This document shows positions 1 through 7,224 of a DNA stretch of 64,000 nucleotides, in pieces. A model generated the notes under the pieces. The model was not told the origin of the DNA. It was given only the letters and a program-made list of their open reading frames with translations, and made no database searches. The position numbers were made by a program, and so were the translations under genes. The number at the start of each line of letters is the position of its first letter. Positions within the stretch are counted from its first letter, which is position 1. The DNA is from Bacteroidia bacterium (GTDB lineage Bacteria; Bacteroidota; Bacteroidia; Cytophagales; JAAEPT01), in assembly GCA_030431525.1 (NCBI GenBank), contig JAUIJC010000008.1:1-64000 (forward strand), in the 5' to 3' direction.

Positions 1-41
1 ATCCTTCCAAGGACTTGCGTTACATTAGTGTAGTTTGCCAT
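1..41 (-). CDS. Possible N-terminus of a gene running off the left edge
   Basis: An ATG on the minus strand at 41 opens a frame that stays open for 13 codons to the window edge (MANYTNVTQVLGR). It would be divergent from the Gly-rich gene starting at 181, leaving about 140 bases for two promoters. Thirteen codons are too few to identify a family or to prove coding. It may be chance. Confidence 0.25.
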   Translation of the reverse strand, partial: MANYTNVTQVLGR

Positions 42-180
42 TTTCTTGCTCTTTATGTGCTTCTTTATATAACGAGCGGGGAAATGGCTTTCTTTTTTAA
101 GTTTTGAACAGGACTAGATAAAATCCATCGATCACCAAAATACCGTGACATTGAAAATGTATAGTCAGTACAAAACCAAT

Positions 181-1254
181 ATGAAAAGAAATCTATCCAC
201 GCTTTTTATCATTTCCCTTCTGGCTTTTGTATGCCCCATAGTGGGTTTTTCTCAAGGCAAGAAACCTGAAAAGAAATTGGTGGCTTTGCGGTTGAAAATT
301 GATCGCTCAAAGCCTATCAATCCTGGTTCGGAATTTAAATTCGGCATAGAGGCTACTCGTGCTGATGGGAAAATCCGCAAAACCAAAGGCTGGTTGGGTG
401 GAACTATCGGATGGCGTCATTTTGAAATGCGAGTGGAAGGCGGAACCCTCGAAGAGGCTGGGAAAATCTGTGTTGACAATGCTGGTCCGCAATTGCCCAA
501 GTCACACGTCCATTTGGTGGTTTGGCCAAAAGGCTATCCTGAAATCACGGCCGATACCCTTGTGGAGCTGGATTTTAAGGGGAATTTTACCATTGCCTTT
601 AATGGAGCCAAAGGGGCTGACGGTAGGGATGCCAAGGATGGAAAAAATGAGCGCCAAGGGCGCGCCAATGATGGAGGTGATGGAGAAGCTGGAAGGATTG
701 GATTGAATGGAAGTAAGGTTCGCCTCTATTTGACAGCTGTGGAGGTGAATGAGCGTGAGCTGATCCGAATTAAGGTGTTGGCATCCAATGTCAGCTATCC
801 GCATTTTTATTATGTGGATCCTCTGTTGTCTAAGGTGCTGGTCAGTGCGAATGGCGGAAAGGGAGGAGCCGGTGGTGATGGTGGCGATGGAGGTAAGGGC
901 CTTGTTGGAGGAAATGGAGGAAATGCTGGAAACGGTGGTGATGGCGGTAGCGGAGGAACCATTCTGGTGATGGCAGATTCCACTTCTGAAGCACATTTGA
1001 AGGAAGTATTTGTGTTTTCCGTGAACCCTGGTCCTGGAGGACTTGCTGGGAAATATGGCAAGAAGGGAAAGGGCAAGAGTCGATCACGGGACCAAGGAAG
1101 GAGCCGACTTTCAATTTTGTTGAAGGGCAGTGCCTCGGATGGAAAAGATGGGTCTGAGGGTTTTGATGGGCGACCAGGTTACTTGGGAAGCGTGGAGGTT
1201 TATCCAGCGAGTGAGGGTTCTATTTTACCGAAGGAATTGGTGGAGGAGGATTGA
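181..1254 (+). CDS. Secreted glycine-rich (collagen-like) protein, unknown function
   Basis: Predicted 357-residue exported protein. The ATG at 181 is preferred over an in-frame one at 145 because it places a clean signal peptide at the N-terminus: basic MKRN, a hydrophobic stretch, then SQG at about residue 25. Residues about 140-185 and 230-265 are rich in Gly with Asp, Asn or Lys, in GGxGGx and GxxGxx patterns such as GGDGGDGGKG, and a third Gly/Asp-rich patch (SDGKDGSEGFDGRPG) lies near the C-terminus. Between them is non-repetitive sequence that looks globular. The Gly-rich blocks resemble collagen-like or flexible extracellular linkers, but there is no strict Gly-X-Y array. No sorting domain, lipobox or catalytic motif is visible. 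The gene stands alone; its downstream neighbour converges on it across a short inverted repeat. Function unknown. Confidence 0.8.
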   Translation: MKRNLSTLFIISLLAFVCPIVGFSQGKKPEKKLVALRLKIDRSKPINPGSEFKFGIEATRADGKIRKTKGWLGGTIGWRHFEMRVEGGTLEEAGKICVDNAGPQLPKSHVHLVVWPKGYPEITADTLVELDFKGNFTIAFNGAKGADGRDAKDGKNERQGRANDGGDGEAGRIGLNGSKVRLYLTAVEVNERELIRIKVLASNVSYPHFYYVDPLLSKVLVSANGGKGGAGGDGGDGGKGLVGGNGGNAGNGGDGGSGGTILVMADSTSEAHLKEVFVFSVNPGPGGLAGKYGKKGKGKSRSRDQGRSRLSILLKGSASDGKDGSEGFDGRPGYLGSVEVYPASEGSILPKELVEED

Positions 1255-1293
1255 ATTGCTGGTTTTACATTCATGATGTAGACCATAGATATT

Positions 1294-1321
1294 GTTAGAC
1301 AGGGCAATGCCCTGTCTCTAC
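1294..1321. repeat. Family E inverted repeat (TAGAGACAGG type), copy 1
   Basis: A near-perfect palindrome with arms AGACAGGGCA and TGCCCTGTCT lies between two convergent genes and continues into TCTCTAC. A related palindrome (GTAGAGACAAGGCA and its complement) is at 52650-52678. The copy may act as a bidirectional terminator. Its right end supplies the TAG stop codon of the minus-strand gene at 1318-1836. Confidence 0.7.
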
Positions 1322-1836
1322 GATGTAAAATAAATCCCTCGTTGTTTTTCAATGGATTTTCGGATTCCAGGCGAAAGGCTCTCCAAGTATTCATCCTGCA
1401 ACAGAAATTCAATTTCACTTTTCAGCTCAGGATGCTTTAGGCAAACCTTGAGAATGAATTTCAGGGCAAAGGAACGCACAGAAGGACTTTTGTTCACCGT
1501 CTCCCAAATGGTCATACACTGGTCAAACAGGTAGCCTTCCTGTTCCTCGTCCAAAGGTAGTTTTTCAAGAACCTTCAGTAGCTCTCGCTGATGGCCGTCC
1601 TTTTTGCCTGCCAAGGCATGGATAAAGTCAGCGCTGTGCTCAATAAGCCTTGGGTCATTTTTATTCATCGATTTCCCCAAGAGCCATGTGGCACGCCACG
1701 CCACGTCCACTTGATTAGTTTTGGCAAGGATGATAGCTTCCTCGAAATAAGAAGGGTGTTCTTCAAAAAGCTTCAGCCAAACTTCTGTCGGTTGGCGCGT
1801 TGCCAGCTGTTCTGAAAGTGGAGGCGTTTGGTTCAT
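1318..1836 (-). CDS. Hypothetical helical-repeat (HEAT-like) protein
   Basis: 172-residue soluble protein without a signal peptide, predicted to be almost wholly alpha-helical. Pairs of helices (EHPSYFEEAIILAKTN, VAWRATWLLGKSM, SVRSFALKFILKVCLKH) look like HEAT-type repeats, and VAWRATWLLGKS is typical of such repeats in small Bacteroidota adenylosuccinate-lyase-like or HEAT proteins. This is by pattern only. The start codon overlaps the stop of the CHAP lipoprotein gene (1833-2417) in an ATGA arrangement, so the two are translationally coupled in one operon. The stop codon lies inside a dispersed inverted repeat, so the natural C-terminus may have been changed by repeat insertion. Probably a protein-protein interaction scaffold; substrate unknown. 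Confidence 0.75.
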   Translation of the reverse strand: MNQTPPLSEQLATRQPTEVWLKLFEEHPSYFEEAIILAKTNQVDVAWRATWLLGKSMNKNDPRLIEHSADFIHALAGKKDGHQRELLKVLEKLPLDEEQEGYLFDQCMTIWETVNKSPSVRSFALKFILKVCLKHPELKSEIEFLLQDEYLESLSPGIRKSIEKQRGIYFTS

Positions 1837-2417
1837 GGTTTTCTTAGCCAGCCTAAAATCCGATTGCTTTCAATTTCCCAGTAATCATCTCCAGAATCCA
1901 AATCATAGCGTTTTCGAGTGCCTCGGCCTATGTTTTGGTTGATGGTCTCAATCTCGTCTTCGGTGACTTCAGTAATGATGGCTACATGGCCAAAACTGTT
2001 GCCCCAAGAGGAGCCCAACACCACAAGGTCATGGACTTGTGGTTGATGCTTTCCACCATTTTTGAATTGTAGAAGCCCACGGTCAGGATTCATTTGCCCA
2101 TCGCGAAGCGCAGGATTGAAAAAGTCTTTGGCGTGTCCCCAAGGGTTGGGCATTTTGTGGTTAAGGGCTTCGTAGTAATAGCGTTTCACAAATTCTACGC
2201 ATTGCCATTTAAGGCCGAGGTTGTAGCCGTTTACCGTATTACGTCCGTGGGTGGCCGTGTATTTCCCGCCATTGTAGTAAACAGTGACGCCATTAAAGGC
2301 ATCGATGGAATCTCCAATTGTAGCTTTTGGTAGAGGCTTGGAGGCATCAGAAGGCTGGTCTGAACAGGCAATGAAAAATAGGGAGATGGAAAGGAGGGCG
2401 AGGTGGGAAGCCTTCAT
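1833..2417 (-). CDS. CHAP-domain lipoprotein, probable peptidoglycan amidase/endopeptidase
   Basis: 194-residue predicted lipoprotein. The N-terminus MKASHLALLSISLFFIAC ends in a lipobox (FIAC) with the lipid-bearing cysteine at residue 18. The rest matches the CHAP (cysteine, histidine-dependent amidohydrolase/peptidase) fold: the nucleophile is in LKWQCVEFVKRYY, the catalytic His in SFGHVAIITEV, followed by a polar residue region (ETINQNIGRGTRK) expected to complete the active site. Such proteins cleave amide bonds in peptidoglycan or glutathionyl-polyamine conjugates; a cell-wall role is the likelier inference given the lipid anchor. The family resembles bacterial trypanothione/glutathionylspermidine amidase-like CHAP proteins as well. 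It overlaps the downstream helical-repeat gene by four bases. Confidence 0.85.
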   Translation of the reverse strand: MKASHLALLSISLFFIACSDQPSDASKPLPKATIGDSIDAFNGVTVYYNGGKYTATHGRNTVNGYNLGLKWQCVEFVKRYYYEALNHKMPNPWGHAKDFFNPALRDGQMNPDRGLLQFKNGGKHQPQVHDLVVLGSSWGNSFGHVAIITEVTEDEIETINQNIGRGTRKRYDLDSGDDYWEIESNRILGWLRKP

Positions 2418-2476
2418 TTTATATGGATGATATGTTTTCTAACCACGGAAGGAAGTGGAAAGGAAACATACATTAT

Positions 2477-2986
2477 TTAGTTCTTCAATATTATTCTGTT
2501 CGGAGATTCTCTTACAAATTCAAGGTTAGCCTTTTCGAAGATTTCCTTAAACTTATCAATATCCTCTGATTGGGGCGATTCAATTATTTCATGAACGAAA
2601 TCTTCCGACGATATAGAGACTCTTAAAGGGTCTATGTTCATTTCGGTCATAATTGATTCGAATTCATCTCCATTAATGTGTTTTTTGCTCTCAATAGCGA
2701 GAATAATTTCTTTTAATGAGGTGCTGTCTCTACCCAGTAATTTAGTCTTGAAAAGTTCTTTGGAAATGAATTGTTCATGGAACTCCATTGCTCCAAGCCT
2801 TCTTTTTTCTTGGGTTATCTTATTGAAGTAGAAAGGGCCATTTCCAATCAAAGAGTAATTATCATTATCTGCTAACTCTTCGAATTCTTTAGACACATAA
2901 AAAGCAAAGAGTTCTTTTTCATCTTCTATGATGTCTTTTACTATGAATTCATTTCCTAAAATTTGCTGAATAACGTCTCTGTTCAT
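2477..2986 (-). CDS. Hypothetical protein
   Basis: 169 residues from the ATG at 2986; an in-frame TTG at 3040 would add 18 residues but they are poorly structured, so the ATG is preferred. The protein is acidic and soluble, with no signal peptide or membrane segment. Visible features are an alternation of helices with Glu/Lys and a C-terminal stretch (DKFKEIFEKANLEFVRESP) consistent with a small alpha/beta domain. I do not recognise a family. It lies 60 bases upstream of the CHAP lipoprotein gene on the same strand and 62 bases below the DUF4159 gene, so it could be part of the same transcript. Its base composition is more AT-rich than its neighbours. Confidence 0.65.
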   Translation of the reverse strand: MNRDVIQQILGNEFIVKDIIEDEKELFAFYVSKEFEELADNDNYSLIGNGPFYFNKITQEKRRLGAMEFHEQFISKELFKTKLLGRDSTSLKEIILAIESKKHINGDEFESIMTEMNIDPLRVSISSEDFVHEIIESPQSEDIDKFKEIFEKANLEFVRESPNRIILKN

Positions 2987-3048
2987 ATGGGCGAAATTGA
3001 TAAAACAAATTTCAGTATTTATGCTGAGGATATAATTCAAGCAGTTTT

Positions 3049-3714
3049 TTAATCATCCGTCAGCGCAAACGAAACAATATTAGCCCCCATCTGTAGCGCT
3101 TTTTGTCGGATTTCCTCAGGGTCGTTATGCACGGATTGGTCTTCCCATCCATCGCCCAAGTCACACTCAAAAGTATAGAAGCAAACCAAGCGTCCTTGAT
3201 AGAGAAGGCCTAAACCCTGTGGAGGTTTGTTGTCGTGCTCGTGCACTTTGGGGAGGCCGTTGTTGAAGTTGTATTTCTGGTGGTAGATGGGATGATCAAA
3301 AGGGATTTCCACCAAGTCCAATTCAGGGAAAACCTTCTTGAGTTCGATGCGGATGAACTTGTCCATGCCGTAGTTGTCATCGATATGGAGGAATCCTCCG
3401 GCGATGAGGTATTGACGCAAGTTGGATGCCTCGGCTGGGGAGAACACCACGTTGCCGTGACCCGTCATGTGGACGAATGGATAGTTGAAAATCTTTGGGC
3501 TCCCGACCTCAACTACTTCTTCGCTTGGGTGGATATTCATGCCCAAGTTGCGGTTGCAATAGGAAATCAGGTTGGGCAAAGCGGTTTTGTTGGCGTACCA
3601 GTCACCACCGCCATTGTATTTGAGCTTGGCCAGTTGGTAGCTGTTTACGCTTATAAAGGATAGGCTGAGGCCAAGGATGGCGACTAAAAAAAGTGGTCGA
3701 AACAATTTTGTCAT
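3049..3714 (-). CDS. DUF4159 domain-containing exported protein
   Basis: 221 residues with an N-terminal signal peptide or anchor (FRPLFLVAILGLSLSFI). The body matches DUF4159: YNGGGDWYANKTALPNL near the start, then FVHMTGHGNVVFSPAE and IAGGFLHIDDNYGMDKF, the usual family landmarks. The fold is a glutamine-amidotransferase/ThuA-like Rossmann variant; the reaction is unknown. In Bacteroidota DUF4159 genes often accompany MoxR/BatA-type genes, but none is here. It is divergent from a small exported protein gene across 41 bases that hold a -7 box for this gene. Confidence 0.85.
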   Translation of the reverse strand: MTKLFRPLFLVAILGLSLSFISVNSYQLAKLKYNGGGDWYANKTALPNLISYCNRNLGMNIHPSEEVVEVGSPKIFNYPFVHMTGHGNVVFSPAEASNLRQYLIAGGFLHIDDNYGMDKFIRIELKKVFPELDLVEIPFDHPIYHQKYNFNNGLPKVHEHDNKPPQGLGLLYQGRLVCFYTFECDLGDGWEDQSVHNDPEEIRQKALQMGANIVSFALTDD

Positions 3715-3739
3715 CGTATCTTCTGAAAATGTGGTCTAA

Positions 3740-3747
3740 CAAAAATA
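3740..3747 (-). promoter_or_regulatory. Bacteroidota -7 box of the DUF4159 gene
   Basis: Read on the minus strand the sequence is TATTTTTG, matching TAnnTTTG, 25 bases upstream of the ATG at 3714. No clear -33 TTTG is seen at the expected spacing. Confidence 0.45.
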
Positions 3748-3755
3748 TCCGCAAG

Positions 3756-4229
3756 ATGAGAGCTTTGAAAGTGTTCGCCCTTTTCTTTCTGGTTTCCTTC
3801 AAGGTTTCTGCCCAATACAGTGAAGGCTTGAGTCCTTTTATGAAAACGGATTTTTTGATTGCCTTTTCCTCAAAGGATTATGCGCAGGCGAGGGTTTTTG
3901 CCGAAAAGCTGGCTAAATCCATTGAGGTCGAGTTTAATGATAGGGGCTTGGTGTTACAGGAAGATGGGAGGTTGCTTTTTCCTGTTTCAGAGGAGGATGA
4001 GATGGAACCTATGTTTCTTCAAAGAGGGCGTGGAAGTGAAGGAAGTATTTTCGTGAGCGTTGAGCGAAGTGATGATTACATGCATTTCACTGAAGGCTAT
4101 TATTTGGTCGTGGTGGCGAATGGTAATCGCAAAACGGATGAAATGAAGGCCTTGTTGAGGGAGGTTCGCCGATTTGCTCCTGATGCCTACTTCAAGGAAA
4201 CAGAGATTTACATGGGCTGTACGCATTAA
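3756..4229 (+). CDS. Hypothetical exported protein
   Basis: 157 residues from the ATG at 3756, chosen because the protein then begins with a signal peptide (MRALKVFALFFLVSFKVSAQ). An in-frame ATG at 3729 and a GTG at 3693 lie upstream, the latter inside the divergent gene, and both would bury the signal. After cleavage the protein has about 135 residues with a mixed alpha/beta pattern, including YAQARVFAEKLAKSIEVEF and a C-terminal ETEIYMGCTH. No catalytic motif or family is recognised. It may be a small periplasmic protein. Confidence 0.7.
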   Translation: MRALKVFALFFLVSFKVSAQYSEGLSPFMKTDFLIAFSSKDYAQARVFAEKLAKSIEVEFNDRGLVLQEDGRLLFPVSEEDEMEPMFLQRGRGSEGSIFVSVERSDDYMHFTEGYYLVVVANGNRKTDEMKALLREVRRFAPDAYFKETEIYMGCTH

Positions 4230-4252
4230 AAAAGACCAGCAGAAATGCTGGC
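4228..4252 (-). terminator. Intrinsic terminator of the gene at 4315-4608
   Basis: On the minus strand a GC-rich hairpin (GCCAGCA, loop TTTC, TGCTGGT) is followed by a run of six T. It lies past the stop of the minus-strand gene and just after the stop of the convergent plus-strand gene. Confidence 0.7.
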
Positions 4253-4282
4253 CTCCTTGGCTGTGTGTGCGTGCCCGCTGTC

Positions 4283-4300
4283 GATTGACGTGCGTCAATC
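4283..4300. repeat. 18-bp palindrome with 8-bp perfect arms
   Basis: GATTGACG and CGTCAATC are separated by TG, between the terminator at 4228-4252 and the stop codon at 4315. It lacks a T-run on either side in the useful direction. It may reinforce the terminator or bind a protein. Confidence 0.5.
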
Positions 4301-4314
4301 CAAAAAATAGCGTT

Positions 4315-4608
4315 TTAGTAGGCGTCGTCGAGGCCGAGGTTTTTTCCATGGAAAGTGGCCTCCTTCAGGTCGTCCTCCCAGTCGTCGGGAAGCAGGTTGG
4401 TGTCCATTTGGACGCGAGCTTCTGGGGAAAGGGAGAAATCTCCTGCAATGTTTTCAAGTTCCTCCACCAGTTCGTCGGTGAGGTAAAACTGACTGACCTC
4501 AAGCGCGCAATATTCCAAGTAGCCGGGGTCGATACGGGCCACTTCCTTGAGGGTCTTTCCTTGGTACTGGCCAAAAGATAAGCTGGAATCAATGTTGTAG
4601 AAGCGCAT
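4315..4608 (-). CDS. Small protein resembling the exodeoxyribonuclease X-like C-terminal domain
   Basis: 97-residue soluble acidic protein. Residues about 8-35 (SSLSFGQYQGKTLKEVAR then IDPGYLEYC) match a short motif, F-G-x-Y-x-G-K-T-L-x-E-V-x-x-x-D-P-x-Y-L, known from the C-terminal domain of exonuclease X-like proteins and from many small stand-alone Bacteroidota proteins. No exonuclease catalytic domain is present, so any nucleic-acid function is inference. The gene has its own terminator at 4228-4252 and is divergent from the alkylsulfatase gene across a 219-base gap in which I see nothing definite. Confidence 0.7.
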   Translation of the reverse strand: MRFYNIDSSLSFGQYQGKTLKEVARIDPGYLEYCALEVSQFYLTDELVEELENIAGDFSLSPEARVQMDTNLLPDDWEDDLKEATFHGKNLGLDDAY

Positions 4609-4827
4609 GGCAAAAAATGGTTTTTTGAAGGTGTTCCTAAACTAAGGAAATGATTTTTAGAATTGCCAACAAATAGGGGTTAAATAATTGTAATTCAGGT
4701 GGTTCTACATTTTTCTAGTATGTAATGTATTCAGTGAAAGTGGAAGGTATGCTGGATGATATTTTCCAAAAATGGGAGTGATTCTTCTTTAAACTCATTT
4801 TTGGTCATGGGATTCGTTGATAAGAGC

Positions 4828-6858
4828 ATGAAGAAAACTCTGATTGCCTTCACCATTCTAATGGGAATACTCGTTTCCGGATGTAAGGCACCGGATAAGT
4901 CAAAGGATTCCGAGGGGAGCCCAACGCCGAACGGAAAGGCGAGCCAAAGCTCTGCGAACAAAAAGCCTGCAAGCGAAACTACCATTCAAGCGAATAAGGC
5001 AGTAAGAGATTTTTTGCCCTTTGAGGATACTACAGATTTCGCCAATGCACGAAAGGGATTTATAGCTACCATAGAGTCTGGAGAGATAAAGGATAGTGCA
5101 GGAAATGTTGTTTACAGCATGAAACAATACGATTTCCTGAAGCAAGATGCGCCTACAACCACCAACCCAAGTCTTTGGCGTCAAAGTCAGCTCAATAGCA
5201 TGAATGGCCTTTTTGAAGTGCAAGAAGGTATCTATCAAATCCGTGGATTTGACTTGGCCAATATGACTTTGGTGAAGGGAAAGACAGGTTGGATTATCAT
5301 TGATGTGCTGACCACCCAAGAAACCGCTAAGTCAGCTATGGAACTTGTTGATGAGAAACTCGGGAAGTTTCCAGTAAAGGCTGTCCTCATTACACACTCT
5401 CATATTGACCATTTTGGTGGAATTAGGGGAGTGGTGAGCGAGGAGGAAGTAAAGTCTGGCAAAGTGAAAATTTTTGCTCCGAAGGAATACTTCGAACACA
5501 GCGTGAGCGAAAATGTGATGGCTGGTAATACGATGGGGCGTAGGGCTTCTTATATGTATGGAAACCTTCTTCCAAAAGATACAACTGGGACTTTGGGTAC
5601 TGGCCTTGGACAGACCACCTCGTCGGGGATGGCAGGTGTTATGGAAGCTACCGACATTATTTCCAGTTTGGAGGGAGAAACCAAGACCATTGACGGCTTG
5701 AAGGTTGAATTCTTCTTTGCTCCCGAGTCAGAAGCACCTTCAGAAATGATGTTTTACTTTCCTGCATACAAAGCTTTGTGCGAATCAGAAGACATCTCAC
5801 ATACACAGCATAACCTGTACACCTTGCGTGGAGCCCAAGTTCGCAACGGTCAAAAATGGAGCAAGTACATTGATATGTGCATAGAGAAGTGGGGTGATGA
5901 GGTGGAAACTACTTTCGGGTCTCACCATTGGCCAGTTTGGGGCAATGAAGCCATTGTGGATTTCTGGGAAAAGCAACGTGACCTTTACCGTTTTATGCAC
6001 GACCAGACGCTGAGGATGGCCAATCAAGGCTATACCCCAAAGGAAATCGCTGAGATAATGAAAATGCCCGATGGTTTGACAAAAGAGTTTTATAACCGTG
6101 GTTATTACGGTACAATCAGTCACAATGTGAAGTCACAATACCAACTTTACTTTGGTTGGTTTGATGGCAATCCTGCCAACTTAAATCCACTTCCACCAGC
6201 AGAGGCGGGCAAGAAGTATGTGGAGTTTATGGGTGGTGCTGACGAATTGTTAGACAAAGCTCAGAAGGCTTATGATGCTGGTGATTATCGTTGGACAGCT
6301 GAGGTGGTCAACCACTTGGTGTTTGCTGATCCCAGTAACCAAAAGGCAAAAAACTTGATGGCTGATGCCTTTGAACAAATGGGCTATCAAGCTGAAAGCG
6401 GGCCATGGCGTAATTTCTACCTAACAGGTGCCCAAGAACTTAGGGAAGGGGTGAAAAAAATGCCAACGATTAAAACGGCTGGTCCAGATATGGTGCGAGG
6501 AATGGATACGGAGCTGTATTTCAATTTTATCGCCATGCGTTTTAAGGGCACAGATGAGAAGGCTTCTTCAATGGATGCGGACTTCAATATTTTCCTCTCC
6601 GATGTCAATGAGAAAGCTACGCTTTTGGTCAGTAACGGTACGGTTACCCCTCGGGTAGGATCACACCTTTCTTCGGATGTAACGGCCACCATTACCATCA
6701 AACGAAGTGATTTGGATCGTGTAAATCTTGGAGAAACATCCATGGATGAATTAATGACCAGTGGTGCGGTGACCATTGATGGTGATGCAGAAGCTTTTAA
6801 GGAGTTCCTTTCGCATCTGGACACCTTTGAGTTCTGGTTTAATATTGTGGAGCCTTAG
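4828..6858 (+). CDS. Alkyl/aryl-sulfatase, MBL-fold lipoprotein (SdsA1/BDS1 family)
   Basis: 676 residues from the ATG at 4828, selected because it starts a lipoprotein signal (MKKTLIAFTILMGILVSGC); an upstream ATG at 4756 would hide it. The protein has the three domains of the SdsA1 alkylsulfatase family: a metallo-beta-lactamase domain with the zinc motif THSHIDHFGG (H190, H192, D194, H195), further metal ligands around PSEMMFYFPAYKALCESED and FGSHHWPVWG, a helical dimerisation segment (about 490-560), and a C-terminal SCP2-like domain. The family hydrolyses primary or secondary alkyl sulfates to alcohols and sulfate, using two zinc ions. The lipid anchor places it in the periplasm or on the surface. 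It is monocistronic, ending in its own terminator. Exact substrate range (linear alkyl sulfate such as SDS, or secondary) cannot be read from sequence. Confidence 0.93.
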   Translation: MKKTLIAFTILMGILVSGCKAPDKSKDSEGSPTPNGKASQSSANKKPASETTIQANKAVRDFLPFEDTTDFANARKGFIATIESGEIKDSAGNVVYSMKQYDFLKQDAPTTTNPSLWRQSQLNSMNGLFEVQEGIYQIRGFDLANMTLVKGKTGWIIIDVLTTQETAKSAMELVDEKLGKFPVKAVLITHSHIDHFGGIRGVVSEEEVKSGKVKIFAPKEYFEHSVSENVMAGNTMGRRASYMYGNLLPKDTTGTLGTGLGQTTSSGMAGVMEATDIISSLEGETKTIDGLKVEFFFAPESEAPSEMMFYFPAYKALCESEDISHTQHNLYTLRGAQVRNGQKWSKYIDMCIEKWGDEVETTFGSHHWPVWGNEAIVDFWEKQRDLYRFMHDQTLRMANQGYTPKEIAEIMKMPDGLTKEFYNRGYYGTISHNVKSQYQLYFGWFDGNPANLNPLPPAEAGKKYVEFMGGADELLDKAQKAYDAGDYRWTAEVVNHLVFADPSNQKAKNLMADAFEQMGYQAESGPWRNFYLTGAQELREGVKKMPTIKTAGPDMVRGMDTELYFNFIAMRFKGTDEKASSMDADFNIFLSDVNEKATLLVSNGTVTPRVGSHLSSDVTATITIKRSDLDRVNLGETSMDELMTSGAVTIDGDAEAFKEFLSHLDTFEFWFNIVEP

Positions 6859-6878
6859 CGTTTAGGTCTGAAAATTTT

Positions 6879-6920
6879 AGCAGTCTCTTGATTCTGAATG
6901 GATAGGGAGACTGCTTTTTT
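6879..6920 (+). terminator. Intrinsic terminator of the alkylsulfatase gene
   Basis: The arms AGCAGTCTC and GAGACTGCT enclose a 19-base loop and are followed by a T-run. The hairpin starts 20 bases after the stop codon. Confidence 0.85.
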
Positions 6921-6974
6921 TGTTTTATCGAGGTGTTTGAATCTTTTGTCGACACAATTCTTCTGTTCATAGGG

Positions 6975-7143
6975 CTTAGCGAAAGTGAAATAATAAATTG
7001 AGCAACTAAGGCGCAGTTATTTTGTTCGCTGTTTGTATCAAGTTGATGAAGGGATAGCATAGCTATCGCAAATCAAGTTGATGCGGACAGTGGGCAAAAG
7101 AACAAGCCGACTTGTTCAGTTTATTATTTTTCATTCGCTGAAT
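6975..7143. repeat. Family A inverted repeat, copy 1 (about 168 bp)
   Basis: A MITE-like element with outer inverted arms (GAAAGTGAAATAATAAATTG against CAGTTTATTATTTTTCATTC) and an inner part containing GTTCGCTGTTTGTA, GATAGC-ATAGCTATC and GACAGTGGGCAAAAGAA. Full copies are at 17835-18005 and, in opposite orientation, 40936-41104; a collapsed copy is at 36807-36863. Only non-coding sequence is present inside it, so it would be non-autonomous. It displaces the promoter of the next gene to its downstream side. Confidence 0.85.
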
Positions 7144-7161
7144 GTTTCAGTCAATACATTT

Positions 7162-7189
7162 TTTGGGAATCGTCCGCTGTGTAAATTTG
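7162..7189 (+). promoter_or_regulatory. Promoter of the membrane-sensor SpoIIE phosphatase gene
   Basis: TTTG at 7162-7165, 16 bases, then TAAATTTG at 7182-7189 matches the Bacteroidota consensus TTTG-N(17-23)-TAnnTTTG, one base short in spacing. Expected transcription start is about 7196, 30 bases before the ATG at 7225. This rules against translation from an in-frame codon at 7078 inside the repeat. Confidence 0.7.
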
Positions 7190-7224
7190 TAAAAGGAATA
7201 AAAAAATTACCTCAGTTTTTAGGT

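Noticed and set aside
7078-7224. Possible start of the membrane SpoIIE gene at 7078
   Set aside because: The codon lies inside a family A repeat and upstream of the probable promoter at 7162-7189; residues before 7225 have no family similarity.
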